In this document: positions 50,822 through 59,867 of the stretch, in pieces
Numbering within the stretch: the stretch's first letter is position 1
Layout: every line of letters starts with the position of its first letter
Assembly (NCBI GenBank): GCA_034927345.1
Contig: JAYFQE010000002.1
Coordinates: forward strand, 62,001 to 126,000
Source of the DNA: JAYFQE01 sp034927345
GTDB taxonomy: Bacteria; Bacillota; Clostridia; Saccharofermentanales; UBA5734
Length of the DNA: 64,000 nt
Reading direction: 5' to 3'
Program-made: the position numbers and the translations under genes
The notes under the pieces: model-generated
Told to the model about the DNA's origin: nothing
The model's input: only the letters and a program-made list of their open reading frames with translations
Databases searched by the model: none

Positions 50822-52180
50822 ATGTTTAATGAGTTTGATATATTGGAAACAATCCGCATGTTTCAAGAGCAGCATCTCGACGTGCGAACGATTACTCTGG
50901 GCATATCCCTGTTCGACTGCGCTACATCCAGCAGCGCGGAAACCTGCCGGCGCATTTATGACAAGATCTGCCGTAAAGCGGCGAATCTGGTCCGGGTAGG
51001 GGAACAGATCAGCGCCGAATATGGCATACCGATCATTCACAAGCGAATATCTGTCACTCCGGTGTCCCTGATTGCCGCGGCGGGTGAAACAGCAGATTAT
51101 ACCTGTTATGCCCGGGCGCTTGATCAGGCTGCCAAAACGGTTGGCGTCAATTTTATCGGCGGGTTTTCCGCTTTGGTGCAAAAAGGATATACGGAAAGCG
51201 ACCGCCGCTTGCTGGCTGCGATACCCCAGGCGCTGGCTGAAACCGATCTGGTTTGTTCTTCGGTCAATGTCGCTACCAGCCGGACCGGCATCAATATGGA
51301 CGCCGTACGCGAAATGGGCGAGATCATCCTGCGCACCGCCCGGCTGACGGCGGACCGCGACGCCCTGGGCTGCTGCAAATTGGTTGTATTTGCCAACGCG
51401 CCGGAAGATAATCCTTTTATGGCCGGCGCTTTCACCGGCCCCGGCGAACCGGAATGCGTCATCAATGTCGGCGTCAGCGGTCCCGGCGTTGTGAAACACG
51501 CGCTGGAGTCGGTAAGGGGAGAGAATCTGGGTGTGGTAGCCGAAACCATCAAGAAAGCGGCGTTCAAAATAACCCGGGTCGGTCAGCTGGTCGCGCAGGA
51601 GGCATCGCGCCGCCTGGATGTGCCGTTCGGCATCATCGACCTTTCTTTGGCTCCGACTCCGGTGGTCGGCGATTCGGTCGCCCGGATCCTGGAGGAAATG
51701 GGCCTGGAGACCTGCGGCGCGTGGGGGACAACCGCAGCCCTGGCCATGTTGAATGACGCCGTGAAAAAGGGCGGTACGATGGCTTCATCATTTGTCGGCG
51801 GTTTGAGCGGCGCTTTCATTCCGGTCAGCGAAGATGAGGGGATGATTGCGGCTGTGGAAAAGGGCTGCCTGACTTTGGAAAAGCTGGAAGCCATGACTTG
51901 TGTCTGCTCGGTGGGCATCGATATGGTCGCCATACCGGGCGATGTACCGGCCGGCACAATCGCCGGCATCATTGCCGACGAAATGGCGATCGGTACTTTT
52001 AACAACAAAACAACGGCTGTTCGCCTGATCCCTGTGCCGGGCAAAACAGTCGGCGATTCAGTCCATTATGGCGGCCTGCTGGGTTCGGCGCCGATTCTTG
52101 CGGTCAATACTGCTTCATCGGATGCTTTTATCGCCAGAGGCGGGCGTATACCGGCGCCTATACATAGTATGAGGAATTGA
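50822..52180 (+). CDS. PFL-family (UPF0210/DUF711) protein
   Basis: A 452-residue protein of the UPF0210 family, distantly related to pyruvate formate lyase-like folds but without the glycyl radical loop. Characteristic phrases are ILETIRMFQEQHLDVRTITL, RISVTPVSLIAA, FVGGLSGAFIPVSED, GVGIDMVAI-like SVGIDMVAIPGDVP and NNKTTAVRLIPVPG. It is full length. The partner ACT-domain gene is immediately upstream, and the TPR gene begins 7 bp after its stop. The reaction is not known; the link to an ACT domain suggests amino-acid-responsive control. Confidence 0.88.
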   Translation: MFNEFDILETIRMFQEQHLDVRTITLGISLFDCATSSSAETCRRIYDKICRKAANLVRVGEQISAEYGIPIIHKRISVTPVSLIAAAGETADYTCYARALDQAAKTVGVNFIGGFSALVQKGYTESDRRLLAAIPQALAETDLVCSSVNVATSRTGINMDAVREMGEIILRTARLTADRDALGCCKLVVFANAPEDNPFMAGAFTGPGEPECVINVGVSGPGVVKHALESVRGENLGVVAETIKKAAFKITRVGQLVAQEASRRLDVPFGIIDLSLAPTPVVGDSVARILEEMGLETCGAWGTTAALAMLNDAVKKGGTMASSFVGGLSGAFIPVSEDEGMIAAVEKGCLTLEKLEAMTCVCSVGIDMVAIPGDVPAGTIAGIIADEMAIGTFNNKTTAVRLIPVPGKTVGDSVHYGGLLGSAPILAVNTASSDAFIARGGRIPAPIHSMRN

Positions 52181-52187
52181 ACGTAGC

Positions 52188-53960
52188 ATGAAAGCCGATT
52201 TCGATTGGAGCGCTATTCTGGAGGATGAGCAGGCCATTCTCGGCATTTTGCTTGGCGATCTGCCGATGCCCGAATTGTCTACTGATGCAGACAGCCTGGA
52301 AAACCGCCTGCTGCAAATGCTTCAAACCATCTATATGATGATGCAGGGCGAATTTGATGCCGCCGAAACATTTATCGCGGATTCAAACCAGGATCAGCAG
52401 CCTTTGGTTTGCTATAAATTACTGGCCATCTGGCTGGATGCGGAAACTAATAATCCCCGTCAGGCTTATGAGGAACTCAATACCTGGATGCGCCGCCGGC
52501 AAACCCTTCATCAGAGCAAACGCAGCCGTAAAGAAGACAGCCATCGCATTTATAAGCTGGACGATCGGCTGGCCGGCCGCTGGGCTCCGGTTTTACGGCT
52601 CTATCTGACCACTCTTCTGGATGAATGGACACCGGCGATTATCGCCCGTTATAACCGGGACCGCAGAACTGCCGCGGCGGCCGGCACCGGCGATTATGTG
52701 CTCCAGATGATGGATCTGATGCTGCACATGGCCAAAGCCCGGCAGAAACGCAATCTTGAAGAAGTCCTGGTCATAACCGAGGCATGGAATCGCCTATGCG
52801 AAGCTTACCCGGCTTATGGCAACAATGGGGAATATATGCTGGATGCCGTTATCGGGCTGGAATCCGATAATCGTTTACCGGAAGCCATGAACTGGATCGA
52901 ACGATCCCTGGATTTGAATCCCAATCAATATGACATGCTGCTCGTGAAAGCCAGGATCCTGAAAAGAAACGGCGACACAAATGCCAGCCTAAAAGTCTGC
53001 GATGAATTGATCCGGCGTTATCCCGATGATTTCTCCGGTTATTGCCTGCGATCCAACGCCTACTTTTTACTCGGACGTTATGATCTGGCTATGAAAGACG
53101 CAGCTCAAGCCTGCGAAGTGGCGCCGGATAATCCGAACAGCTTCATGGCCAGGGCTTTTGTCCATATGCAGCTCAATCATTATGAAACGGCATTACAGGA
53201 TTTTGAACAGACTCTGCAGCGGGATCCGAATTGTTACGATGCTTTGCGCGGCAAAGGGAAGTGCCTGTCTATGCTGGGCTGCGACTTTGAAGCCCTGGCT
53301 AGTTTCAACGCGCTGCGGCGCACTTACCCGGACGATCCGGATCTGTATTACGAACTAGCCGACGTGCTGTTTTCTGCCGGATATCTGGAAGAATGTGAAA
53401 AGGTCTGCCAAAAATGCCTGAAACTGGATGACACTTATGTCAGCGCTTATGTCATCCTGGGCATGATAGCGATCCGCCGCGACGAAGACGATCTGGCGCA
53501 CGGTCTGCTGACCCGGGCTGTTAAACTGGAACCCGACAATCCTTTTGCGCTCAACGAACTGGCTTACCTGATTCATCTTGAAGGCGACGATGATGCGGCG
53601 CTGGAACTGGTTAACCGGGCTTTATCCGAATCGGAGGATTATGCCGACGCGATTTGCAACAAAGGCGTCATTCTCTATTACCGCAGTGAATTTGAACAGG
53701 CCGCGGCGGCGTTTGATCAGACACTGAAATTGATGCCGGACCATGTTTCGGCGTGGATCGGCCGCGGCAATACTCTGACGCAGTTATGTGATTTCGATGA
53801 AGCCCAGCGTTGTTATGATAAAGCGCTGCAGCTTGATCCGGACAGCGCGGATGCCTGTCATGGCAAAGCCGTTTTATACCGTATGCTCGGTTTGGACGAT
53901 GAAGTCCGCAAATGGCAGGAACGCGCCCTGTTATTGGATCCGGATATCGAAGACGAATAA
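52188..53960 (+). CDS. TPR-repeat protein
   Basis: A 590-residue protein built mostly of tetratricopeptide repeats from about residue 210 on. Typical repeat ends are SLDLNPNQYDMLLVKARIL, CEVAPDNPNSFMARAFV, LQRDPNCYDALRGKGKCL, LKLDDTYVSAYVILGMI, LKLMPDHVSAWIGRGNTL and LQLDPDSADACHGKAVLY. No signal peptide or catalytic domain is visible. The N-terminal 200 residues are helical with no clear match. TPR arrays bind other proteins, so it is a scaffold or adaptor. The start is 7 bp after the PFL gene, so it is probably in the same operon. A terminator follows directly. Confidence 0.8.
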   Translation: MKADFDWSAILEDEQAILGILLGDLPMPELSTDADSLENRLLQMLQTIYMMMQGEFDAAETFIADSNQDQQPLVCYKLLAIWLDAETNNPRQAYEELNTWMRRRQTLHQSKRSRKEDSHRIYKLDDRLAGRWAPVLRLYLTTLLDEWTPAIIARYNRDRRTAAAAGTGDYVLQMMDLMLHMAKARQKRNLEEVLVITEAWNRLCEAYPAYGNNGEYMLDAVIGLESDNRLPEAMNWIERSLDLNPNQYDMLLVKARILKRNGDTNASLKVCDELIRRYPDDFSGYCLRSNAYFLLGRYDLAMKDAAQACEVAPDNPNSFMARAFVHMQLNHYETALQDFEQTLQRDPNCYDALRGKGKCLSMLGCDFEALASFNALRRTYPDDPDLYYELADVLFSAGYLEECEKVCQKCLKLDDTYVSAYVILGMIAIRRDEDDLAHGLLTRAVKLEPDNPFALNELAYLIHLEGDDDAALELVNRALSESEDYADAICNKGVILYYRSEFEQAAAAFDQTLKLMPDHVSAWIGRGNTLTQLCDFDEAQRCYDKALQLDPDSADACHGKAVLYRMLGLDDEVRKWQERALLLDPDIEDE

Positions 53961-53961
53961 A

Positions 53962-54003
53962 AATATAGCCCGGTTCCCAAAGCAGTCTGGACCGGGCTAT
54001 ATT
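53962..54003. terminator. Bidirectional terminator between TPR gene and argH
   Basis: Perfect 13-bp stem (53962-53974 with 53991-54003), GC-rich in its inner half with A/T ends, followed by TTAT. It serves both convergent genes. Confidence 0.8.
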
Positions 54004-54038
54004 TTATATGATGCCTGATTGCCGGATTTATGCCGGAT

Positions 54039-55415
54039 TTAATGAAAACGGGCTTCAGCTTGGCCGATAGCCGTCAGAACAGCTTCCGGAGCCGGAGCTC
54101 CCGGGATCTGCCGCCTGCCGACACAGGCTTCCAGGCTGATCGCTTCATATAGATCGGCCTCGATCAACGGTGAAAAGCGTTTAAATTCATCAAGCGACAA
54201 ATCCTTCAGCGCACAACCCCGGTCGATGCAATAACGGACCAATTTACCGGAAACTTCATGGGCGCTGCGGAAGGGCAGACCTCGGCAGACCAGATAATCG
54301 GCCAGATCTGTCGCGTTGGTGAAACCGCCGGCTGCTGCCTGAACCATCCGCTCCGGACGGACGGTCATGGTGGAGAGGAGGCCGGTTAATGCCGGCAAAC
54401 ACAGTAAAACCGTGTCTACAGCGTCAAATATAGCTTCCTTGTCTTCCTGCATGTCTTTATTATAGGCCAGCGGCAATCCTTTCATAACGGTCAGAAGGGT
54501 TGTCAGCGAGCCGAAAACCCGGCCGGCTTTGCCGCGGGACAGCTCGGCGACATCCGGATTCTTTTTTTGCGGCATAATGCTGCTGCCGGTGCTGAAGGCA
54601 TCATCCAGTTCAACGAAAGCGAATTCCTGGCTGGACCAGAGGATCAGCTCTTCGCTCAGGCGGGAAACGTGGACCATGAACAGAGAGAGCGCAGAAGCCA
54701 GCTCGATAGCAAAATCGCGGTCGGAAACCCCGTCCAGGCTGTTGGCGCTGATGGCGGCGAACCCCAGATCACGGGCAACTTTTTCCCGGTCGAGCGGATA
54801 AGTTGTGCCGGCCAGAGCGCCCGATCCCAGCGGCATGACGTCCATACGCCGGACACAGTCGTCGAGCCGGCCGATATCGCGGGCCAGCATCTCCACATAA
54901 GCCATCAGGTGGTGGGCCAGCGTTATCGGCTGAGCCCGCTGCAGGTGGGTATATCCGGGCATGATCGTATGCAGGTGCTGGCGGGCCAGCCCGATCAGCG
55001 TCCGATAAAGTTTCAGATAACCTTGCCGGATCTCGGCACAGGCATCTTTCAGATAGAGGCGCAGATCCAAAGCAACCTGGTCATTGCGGCTGCGTCCGGT
55101 ATGCAGGCGCTTGCCGGCGTCGCCGATGCGTCGGGTCAGCTCGGTCTCGACAAACATGTGGATATCTTCGGCTTCCGGATCGATTTGCAGCAGGCCGGTC
55201 TCCAGATCGCCGAGGATGCCGGTCAGACCGTCGCAGATCGCCTGGCCGTCTTCCCGCGAAATGATGCCCTGAGCAGCGAGCATAGCCGCATGCGCCATAC
55301 TGCCGCGGATGTCCTGCCGAAACATCCGGGCATCGAAACGGATTGAAGAATTATAGGCGTTGACTTGACTGTCGGTTGCTTTACAGAACCGGCCGTCCCA
55401 TAATTGATGGGCCAT
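54039..55415 (-). CDS. argH: Argininosuccinate lyase
   Basis: A 458-residue lyase of the fumarase/aspartase superfamily. Signature GSSIMPQKKNPDVAE contains the catalytic serine, and other conserved blocks are GRFCKATDSQVNAYNSSIRF, LHTGRSRNDQVALDLRLYL and TIMPGYTHLQRAQPITLAHH. It releases arginine and fumarate in the last step of arginine synthesis. The ATG follows TGAGGAGG, 9 bp after argG, so the two form an operon. The arginine made here can feed the speA pathway at 20352. Confidence 0.95.
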   Translation of the reverse strand: MAHQLWDGRFCKATDSQVNAYNSSIRFDARMFRQDIRGSMAHAAMLAAQGIISREDGQAICDGLTGILGDLETGLLQIDPEAEDIHMFVETELTRRIGDAGKRLHTGRSRNDQVALDLRLYLKDACAEIRQGYLKLYRTLIGLARQHLHTIMPGYTHLQRAQPITLAHHLMAYVEMLARDIGRLDDCVRRMDVMPLGSGALAGTTYPLDREKVARDLGFAAISANSLDGVSDRDFAIELASALSLFMVHVSRLSEELILWSSQEFAFVELDDAFSTGSSIMPQKKNPDVAELSRGKAGRVFGSLTTLLTVMKGLPLAYNKDMQEDKEAIFDAVDTVLLCLPALTGLLSTMTVRPERMVQAAAGGFTNATDLADYLVCRGLPFRSAHEVSGKLVRYCIDRGCALKDLSLDEFKRFSPLIEADLYEAISLEACVGRRQIPGAPAPEAVLTAIGQAEARFH

Positions 55416-55424
55416 GAATCCTCC

Positions 55425-56642
55425 TCAGCAAAGCTGGCCGTTGCGTTTTTTCATCTGAGCCACAACCTTCATCGGGAGACCGAAGCAGTTGATGAAACCG
55501 CCGGCATCAGCCTGATTGTAAACGTCATCTTCGCCAAAAGTAGACAGCGCTTCCTGATAAAGCGAGAACGGCGATGTCGTTCCGGCCGGCTGGATGTTGC
55601 CCTTATAGAGCTTTAACCGTACGGAGCCGGTTACGTTTTTCTGGGTCTGGTCGACAAAAGCGGCCAATGCTTCGCGCAGCGGATGGAACCACTGGCCGAA
55701 GTAAACCAATTCGGCATAACGCAGCGCGACTTGATCTTTGTAGTGCAAGGTGTCGCGGTCCAGGCACAAAAGCTCCAGTTCGCGATGCGCGGCATACATT
55801 AAAGTGCCGCCCGGCGTTTCATAGACGCCGCGCGATTTCATGCCGACCAGACGGTTTTCTACCAGATCAACTAAACCGACGCCGTTGGCGCCCGCCAATT
55901 CATTCAGTTTCTTCAGCAAATCCACCGGCGGCAGCGCTATGCCGTCGACCTTGACCGGAATGCCGTCTTGAAAATCGATCGTAACATAAGTCGGTTTATC
56001 CGGCGCTTTTTCCGGTGAAACCATGAGCTCGAGGATTTTATCATATTGCGGTTCGTTGGCCGGATCCTCAAGGTCCATGCCTTCATGGCTCAGGTGCCAG
56101 AGGTTCTTATCCATGGAATAATTGGCTTCTTTGGTTACCGGAACCGGGATATTGCGCGCCTGGGCATAGTCGATTTCCTCGTCGCGGGATTTTATATCCC
56201 AGATGCGCCAGGGCGCGATAATCTTCAGCTCCGGCGCCAGCGCCTTGACGGTCAATTCAAAGCGGACCTGGTCGTTGCCCTTGCCGGTGCAACCGTGCGC
56301 TACGGCCGTGCAGCCTTCGCGGCGGGCGATCTCAACCATGCGTTTGGCAATGATCGGCCGGGCAAATGATGTGCCCAGAAGGTATTTCCCCTCATAGACA
56401 GCGCCGGCCTTCAGCGTCGGATAAATATAGTCCGTGATAAATTCTTCGGCGATGTCTTCAATGAAACAGGCGCTGGCGCCGCATTTCAAAGCTTTGGCGC
56501 GCAGGGCTTCGTGATCCAGGCCAATGCCGACTTCGCCGGCCATGGCGACCACTTCACAATCGTAGTGTTCCAGAAGCCAGGGAATGATGATCGATGTATC
56601 CAGGCCGCCGGAATAAGCCAGCAAGATTTTTTCATGTGCCAT
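55425..56642 (-). CDS. argG: Argininosuccinate synthase
   Basis: A 405-residue ATP-dependent ligase. The PP-loop is ILLAYSGGLDTSIIIPWL at the N-terminus. TAVAHGCTGKGNDQVRFE binds the citrulline-adenylate region, and NYSMDKNLWHLSHEGMDLED is another conserved segment. It joins citrulline and aspartate to give argininosuccinate, and argH follows immediately. A strong promoter lies about 80 bp upstream, and two inverted repeats between promoter and gene may be regulatory. AGGTTT precedes the ATG, preceded by TTGGAGG. Confidence 0.95.
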   Translation of the reverse strand: MAHEKILLAYSGGLDTSIIIPWLLEHYDCEVVAMAGEVGIGLDHEALRAKALKCGASACFIEDIAEEFITDYIYPTLKAGAVYEGKYLLGTSFARPIIAKRMVEIARREGCTAVAHGCTGKGNDQVRFELTVKALAPELKIIAPWRIWDIKSRDEEIDYAQARNIPVPVTKEANYSMDKNLWHLSHEGMDLEDPANEPQYDKILELMVSPEKAPDKPTYVTIDFQDGIPVKVDGIALPPVDLLKKLNELAGANGVGLVDLVENRLVGMKSRGVYETPGGTLMYAAHRELELLCLDRDTLHYKDQVALRYAELVYFGQWFHPLREALAAFVDQTQKNVTGSVRLKLYKGNIQPAGTTSPFSLYQEALSTFGEDDVYNQADAGGFINCFGLPMKVVAQMKKRNGQLC

Positions 56643-56664
56643 ATAAAACCTCCAAATGACTATT

Positions 56665-56712
56665 TATGCATTGTTTCTGCATAATTATCGAACATGCCAT
56701 GCGGTGTTCGAT
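56665..56712. promoter_or_regulatory. Two inverted repeats in the argG leader
   Basis: IR1: TATGCA-N7-TGCATA (56665-56683). IR2: ATCGAACA-N10-TGTTCGAT (56687-56712). Both lie between the predicted transcription start of argG (near 56724) and its ATG. Each could be an operator for an arginine repressor-type protein or an RNA hairpin. A further ATGCATAAATATT stands at 56771, on the other side of the argG promoter. Confidence 0.4.
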
Positions 56713-56731
56713 TGATCATATTTTACGCAAT

Positions 56732-56761
56732 ATTATATCTTGTTACCTTCCTGATTGTCAA
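56732..56761 (-). promoter_or_regulatory. Promoter of argGH
   Basis: On the minus strand, TTGACA (56761-56756), 18-bp spacer, TATAAT (56737-56732). Both hexamers are consensus. Start near 56724, about 80 nt before argG. Confidence 0.75.
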
Positions 56762-56808
56762 AGGAGCAGGATGCATAAATATTTACTGGTGTACGTCCTT
56801 TTGATTCA

Positions 56809-56817
56809 TGTTATAAT
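56809..56817 (+). promoter_or_regulatory. Extended -10 promoter of the class IV aminotransferase
   Basis: TGTTATAAT: TG, one base, then consensus TATAAT at 56812-56817. No good -35 is seen, as is common for extended -10 promoters. Confidence 0.55.
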
Positions 56818-56856
56818 AATATATCATGCTTTTTGCATGTGAAGGAGGCTTGCCTG

Positions 56857-57744
56857 ATGGCTTATCCATTTATCGATGCCTTGACCGGCCGTTGGATTTC
56901 GGCGCAAGGCCAATTGATTCCGGCAGACAGTCCGGAGGCGCAAGATTATTATGCGCCGACGGAACGTAAAATGTACTATGAAGTCATTCGGTTGGTGCAG
57001 GGCGTACCGCTTTTCTGGGAAGACCACATGATCCGGCTGACTCACTCGGTCGGCGGGGAAATGACCATCCCCAGCAGTCTTTATACTGAGAGCATGGCTT
57101 TAATTCGTGAAAATTGCCTGAAGGAGGCTAATCTGCGCCTGGTTCTGACAAAGGAAACGCGGATTATTCATCTGACCCCTTCTTATTATCCCGATGAAAC
57201 GTTGATTCGGGAGGGCGTTCCGACCGGCATACTGGTTTGGGAACGGACCGATCCGAATACCAAAATCATCCGGTCAGACTATAAGAGCGCTGTAGCCGAA
57301 CGTTTTGCCCAGCCCGGCCCGTTCGGGTCCTGCTTTGAATTATTGCTGGCCGACCATCAGGGCTACCTGACCGAAGGCTCACGCTCCAATCTTTTTTTCA
57401 TCCGCGGCAGCAAAGTCCTGACACCGCCCGACGACCGGGTTCTCAAGGGCATTACGCGCCAGTACATCGTTCAGGCTATAGCCGAGGCCGGACTGACGCT
57501 GCAGATCGGCATGCTGACTTTAAAGGATTTACAAAAAGATCCGGCGATAACGGCATTTATTTCCGCGTCGCCGATCGATTTGCTGCCGGTAAGGGCCATT
57601 GACAATCTGGTCATGACTTCGGCGCAGGATCAGAGCTTTCAGAATATTCGCGCCGCCTATATGAAGATTGTCAATACCTATATCCAGGACCGCCGTTTAT
57701 CAAAAAACGGTCACCCCGTTGATTCTGCCGGTTATGGCAGGTAA
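56857..57744 (+). CDS. Class IV PLP aminotransferase
   Basis: A 295-residue fold-IV aminotransferase. The Schiff-base lysine is probably in IIRSDYKSAVAERF, and LTEGSRSNLFFIRG holds the conserved glutamate that contacts PLP. RKMYYEVIRLVQGVPLFWED is the N-terminal family block. This group covers branched-chain and D-amino acid aminotransferases and aminodeoxychorismate lyase; substrate cannot be decided here. The start at 56857 follows GAAGGAGG. It is divergent from argG, and 39 bp separate it from htpG. Confidence 0.8.
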   Translation: MAYPFIDALTGRWISAQGQLIPADSPEAQDYYAPTERKMYYEVIRLVQGVPLFWEDHMIRLTHSVGGEMTIPSSLYTESMALIRENCLKEANLRLVLTKETRIIHLTPSYYPDETLIREGVPTGILVWERTDPNTKIIRSDYKSAVAERFAQPGPFGSCFELLLADHQGYLTEGSRSNLFFIRGSKVLTPPDDRVLKGITRQYIVQAIAEAGLTLQIGMLTLKDLQKDPAITAFISASPIDLLPVRAIDNLVMTSAQDQSFQNIRAAYMKIVNTYIQDRRLSKNGHPVDSAGYGR

Positions 57745-57783
57745 GATATTATAGACAAGATGTCAAATCAAGGAGGAATGTAC

Positions 57784-59766
57784 ATGATTCAGGAAAGCGG
57801 TAATGTTTCGGTCAATACGGAAAACATATTCCCCATTATCCGGAAATGGCTGTATTCCGACCGGGATATTTTTCTGCGCGAGCTCGTATCCAATGCAGCG
57901 GACGCCAATGCCAAGCTGCGCCGCCTGTCTGCGATCGGCGAGTTCGATTTGCCGGAAACGGAAGAACTGAAAATCCAGATTGTCTTTGATTCTGCAGCCG
58001 GCACGCTCGTTATTGAAGACAACGGCATCGGTATGACGGTTGACGAAATCCGTAAATATATCAACCAGATCGCTTATTCCGGCGTTATGGATTTCGTGGA
58101 AAAGTACAAAGATAAGGGCGCTGAAAGCGGCGGCATTATCGGCCATTTCGGCCTCGGGTTTTATTCGGCTTTCATGGTTTCCGATAAAGTGCGCATCGAC
58201 ACCTGCTCCTATCAGGCCGGCTCCGAAGCCGCCAGCTGGGAAAGTGAAGACGGTATGGCCTATGTAATGGGATCATCCGATCGGACCAGCCGCGGTTCGT
58301 CCATAACCCTGACTCTGTCGGATGAAGGTAAAGAATTCCTGACCGGCAGCAAAATCCGGGAGATTCTGGAAAAATACTGCAGCTTCATGCCTTATCCGAT
58401 TTACTTTAAGGATATTGCCGCCGACCAGGCGAAGGCTGAACGGGAAGCGGAAGCAGCTGTTAAAAAAGCCGCCGAAAAGAAAGAAAAGGCCGAGAAAGCA
58501 AAAGCTGAAGGCCAGGAAGCGGAACCTGCCGATGAAGACGGGGAAGATGAAGCGTCCGCCGCTCCGGCCGCGCCGGAGCCGATTAACGATGTGGCGCCGC
58601 TGTGGCTGAAAAATCCGCGTGACTGCACTGATGAGGAATACAAAACCTTCTTCCGGAAAACGTTCCACGATTACCGTGAACCTCTGTTCTGGATTCATCT
58701 GAATATGGATTATCCGTTCAATCTGAAGGGCATCCTCTATTTCCCCAAATCGGACAATGCTTACGAAAGCCTGGAAGGCCGGATCAAGATCTACTACAAC
58801 CAGGTTTTTGTCGCCGATAACATCAAAGAAATTATTCCGGAATTCCTGTTCCTGCTCAAAGGCACGATCGACTGCCCGGATTTGCCGCTTAATGTATCGC
58901 GCAGCTTCTTGCAGAATGACGCGTACGTCAGCAAACTCTCGACTCATATTATCCGCAAGGTCGCCGATAAGCTGACCCAGCTCTTCCAGAATCAGCGGAC
59001 CGATTATGAGAAATATTGGCAGGATATCGGTGTTTTCGTCAAATACGGCATGATGCGTGAAGAAAAATTCTATGACAAGGTCAAGGATATCGCCTTATTC
59101 AAAACAGTCGACGGCGAATTCAAGGTTCTGGCCGATCTGGGCGACACGCTGTTGTATACGCCGGATCCCAAACAGCAGGTGGCTTATGTGCAGATGGCCA
59201 AAGCGCGCAACATGACTGTTCTGGTGATGGACCATGAGCTGGATAACCATTTCATGTCCTTCATTGAGTACAAGAACCAAGGCAAGAAGTTCAAACGCGT
59301 TGACGCCGAACTCGGCGGCAGCGATGGCGACAATACCCATGCCGAAGCCTTGACGAAATTATTCCGCGACGCCACCGGCCAGGAAAAACTCGAAGTCAAG
59401 ATCAAAGCCCTGGGCGCCGACGCGCTGCCGGCCATGATACTCGAGTCGGAGGAATCGCGCCGGATGCAGGAAATGCGTAAGCAGTTCGAACGGATGCAGG
59501 GCGGCGGCGACGAAGCCATGGATATCGACAGCCTCTTCCCGCTGCAGTTGACTTTAGTCGTCAACGAAGACCAGCCGTTAGTCGGCCGTCTCAACGCTTT
59601 GGCCGATATCCCCGGCAACGAAGCCCAGACAACTTTACTGGCCAAACAGATTTACGATCTGGCCCGCCTGGGCCACGGCTCGCTGACGGCGGAAGATATG
59701 GCGGAATTCCTCAAACGGAGTACCGGGATCCTCGGTCAGCTGGCGGGAATAACCGATCAGGCTTGA
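57784..59766 (+). CDS. htpG: HtpG chaperone (Hsp90) with long charged linker
   Basis: A 660-residue Hsp90. ATP-site motifs are FLRELVSNAADANAKLR, IEDNGIGMTVDEI and GIIGHFGLGFYSAFMV. Middle- and C-terminal domain sequences (FRKTFHDYREPLFWIHLNMD, DCPDLPLNVSRSFLQNDAYV) are intact. Between the N and middle domains is a linker of about 55 residues (about 212-267) made mostly of Ala, Lys and Glu, then Asp/Glu, then Ala/Pro. Usual bacterial HtpG has a much shorter link there. Start at 57784 has AAGGAGG. It folds or remodels client proteins. A terminator follows. Confidence 0.93.
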   Translation: MIQESGNVSVNTENIFPIIRKWLYSDRDIFLRELVSNAADANAKLRRLSAIGEFDLPETEELKIQIVFDSAAGTLVIEDNGIGMTVDEIRKYINQIAYSGVMDFVEKYKDKGAESGGIIGHFGLGFYSAFMVSDKVRIDTCSYQAGSEAASWESEDGMAYVMGSSDRTSRGSSITLTLSDEGKEFLTGSKIREILEKYCSFMPYPIYFKDIAADQAKAEREAEAAVKKAAEKKEKAEKAKAEGQEAEPADEDGEDEASAAPAAPEPINDVAPLWLKNPRDCTDEEYKTFFRKTFHDYREPLFWIHLNMDYPFNLKGILYFPKSDNAYESLEGRIKIYYNQVFVADNIKEIIPEFLFLLKGTIDCPDLPLNVSRSFLQNDAYVSKLSTHIIRKVADKLTQLFQNQRTDYEKYWQDIGVFVKYGMMREEKFYDKVKDIALFKTVDGEFKVLADLGDTLLYTPDPKQQVAYVQMAKARNMTVLVMDHELDNHFMSFIEYKNQGKKFKRVDAELGGSDGDNTHAEALTKLFRDATGQEKLEVKIKALGADALPAMILESEESRRMQEMRKQFERMQGGGDEAMDIDSLFPLQLTLVVNEDQPLVGRLNALADIPGNEAQTTLLAKQIYDLARLGHGSLTAEDMAEFLKRSTGILGQLAGITDQA

Positions 59767-59774
59767 TTGAAAAG

Positions 59775-59803
59775 CGGCCGGCACGCTATAGCGCCGGCCG
59801 TTT
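59775..59803 (+). terminator. Terminator after htpG
   Basis: Stem CGGCCGGC (59775-59782) with GCCGGCCG (59793-59800), followed by TTTG. A second hairpin (59826-59844) is in the purL leader. Confidence 0.65.
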
Positions 59804-59867
59804 GTCGGCGTTGAACAGGACATGAAGCCGGGTGGAACCCGGCTCGTCAGCGAAAGGACAAGATCAT

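Noticed and set aside
56687..56712. CGAAC ... GTTCG looks like a Gram-positive LexA box
   Set aside because: Half sites are separated by far more than the four bases of a CGAAC-N4-GTTCG box, and argG is not an SOS gene.
58273..58947. Phe/Arg-rich open frame on the minus strand in htpG
   Set aside because: Complement of the Lys/Glu-rich linker, which explains its odd composition.
59826..59844. GGGTGGAACCC before purL resembles a T-box core
   Set aside because: It is simply the loop and arms of a small perfect hairpin (AGCCGGG/CCCGGCT). No stem I, AGAGAG segment or competing terminator follows, and purL is not a T-box target.
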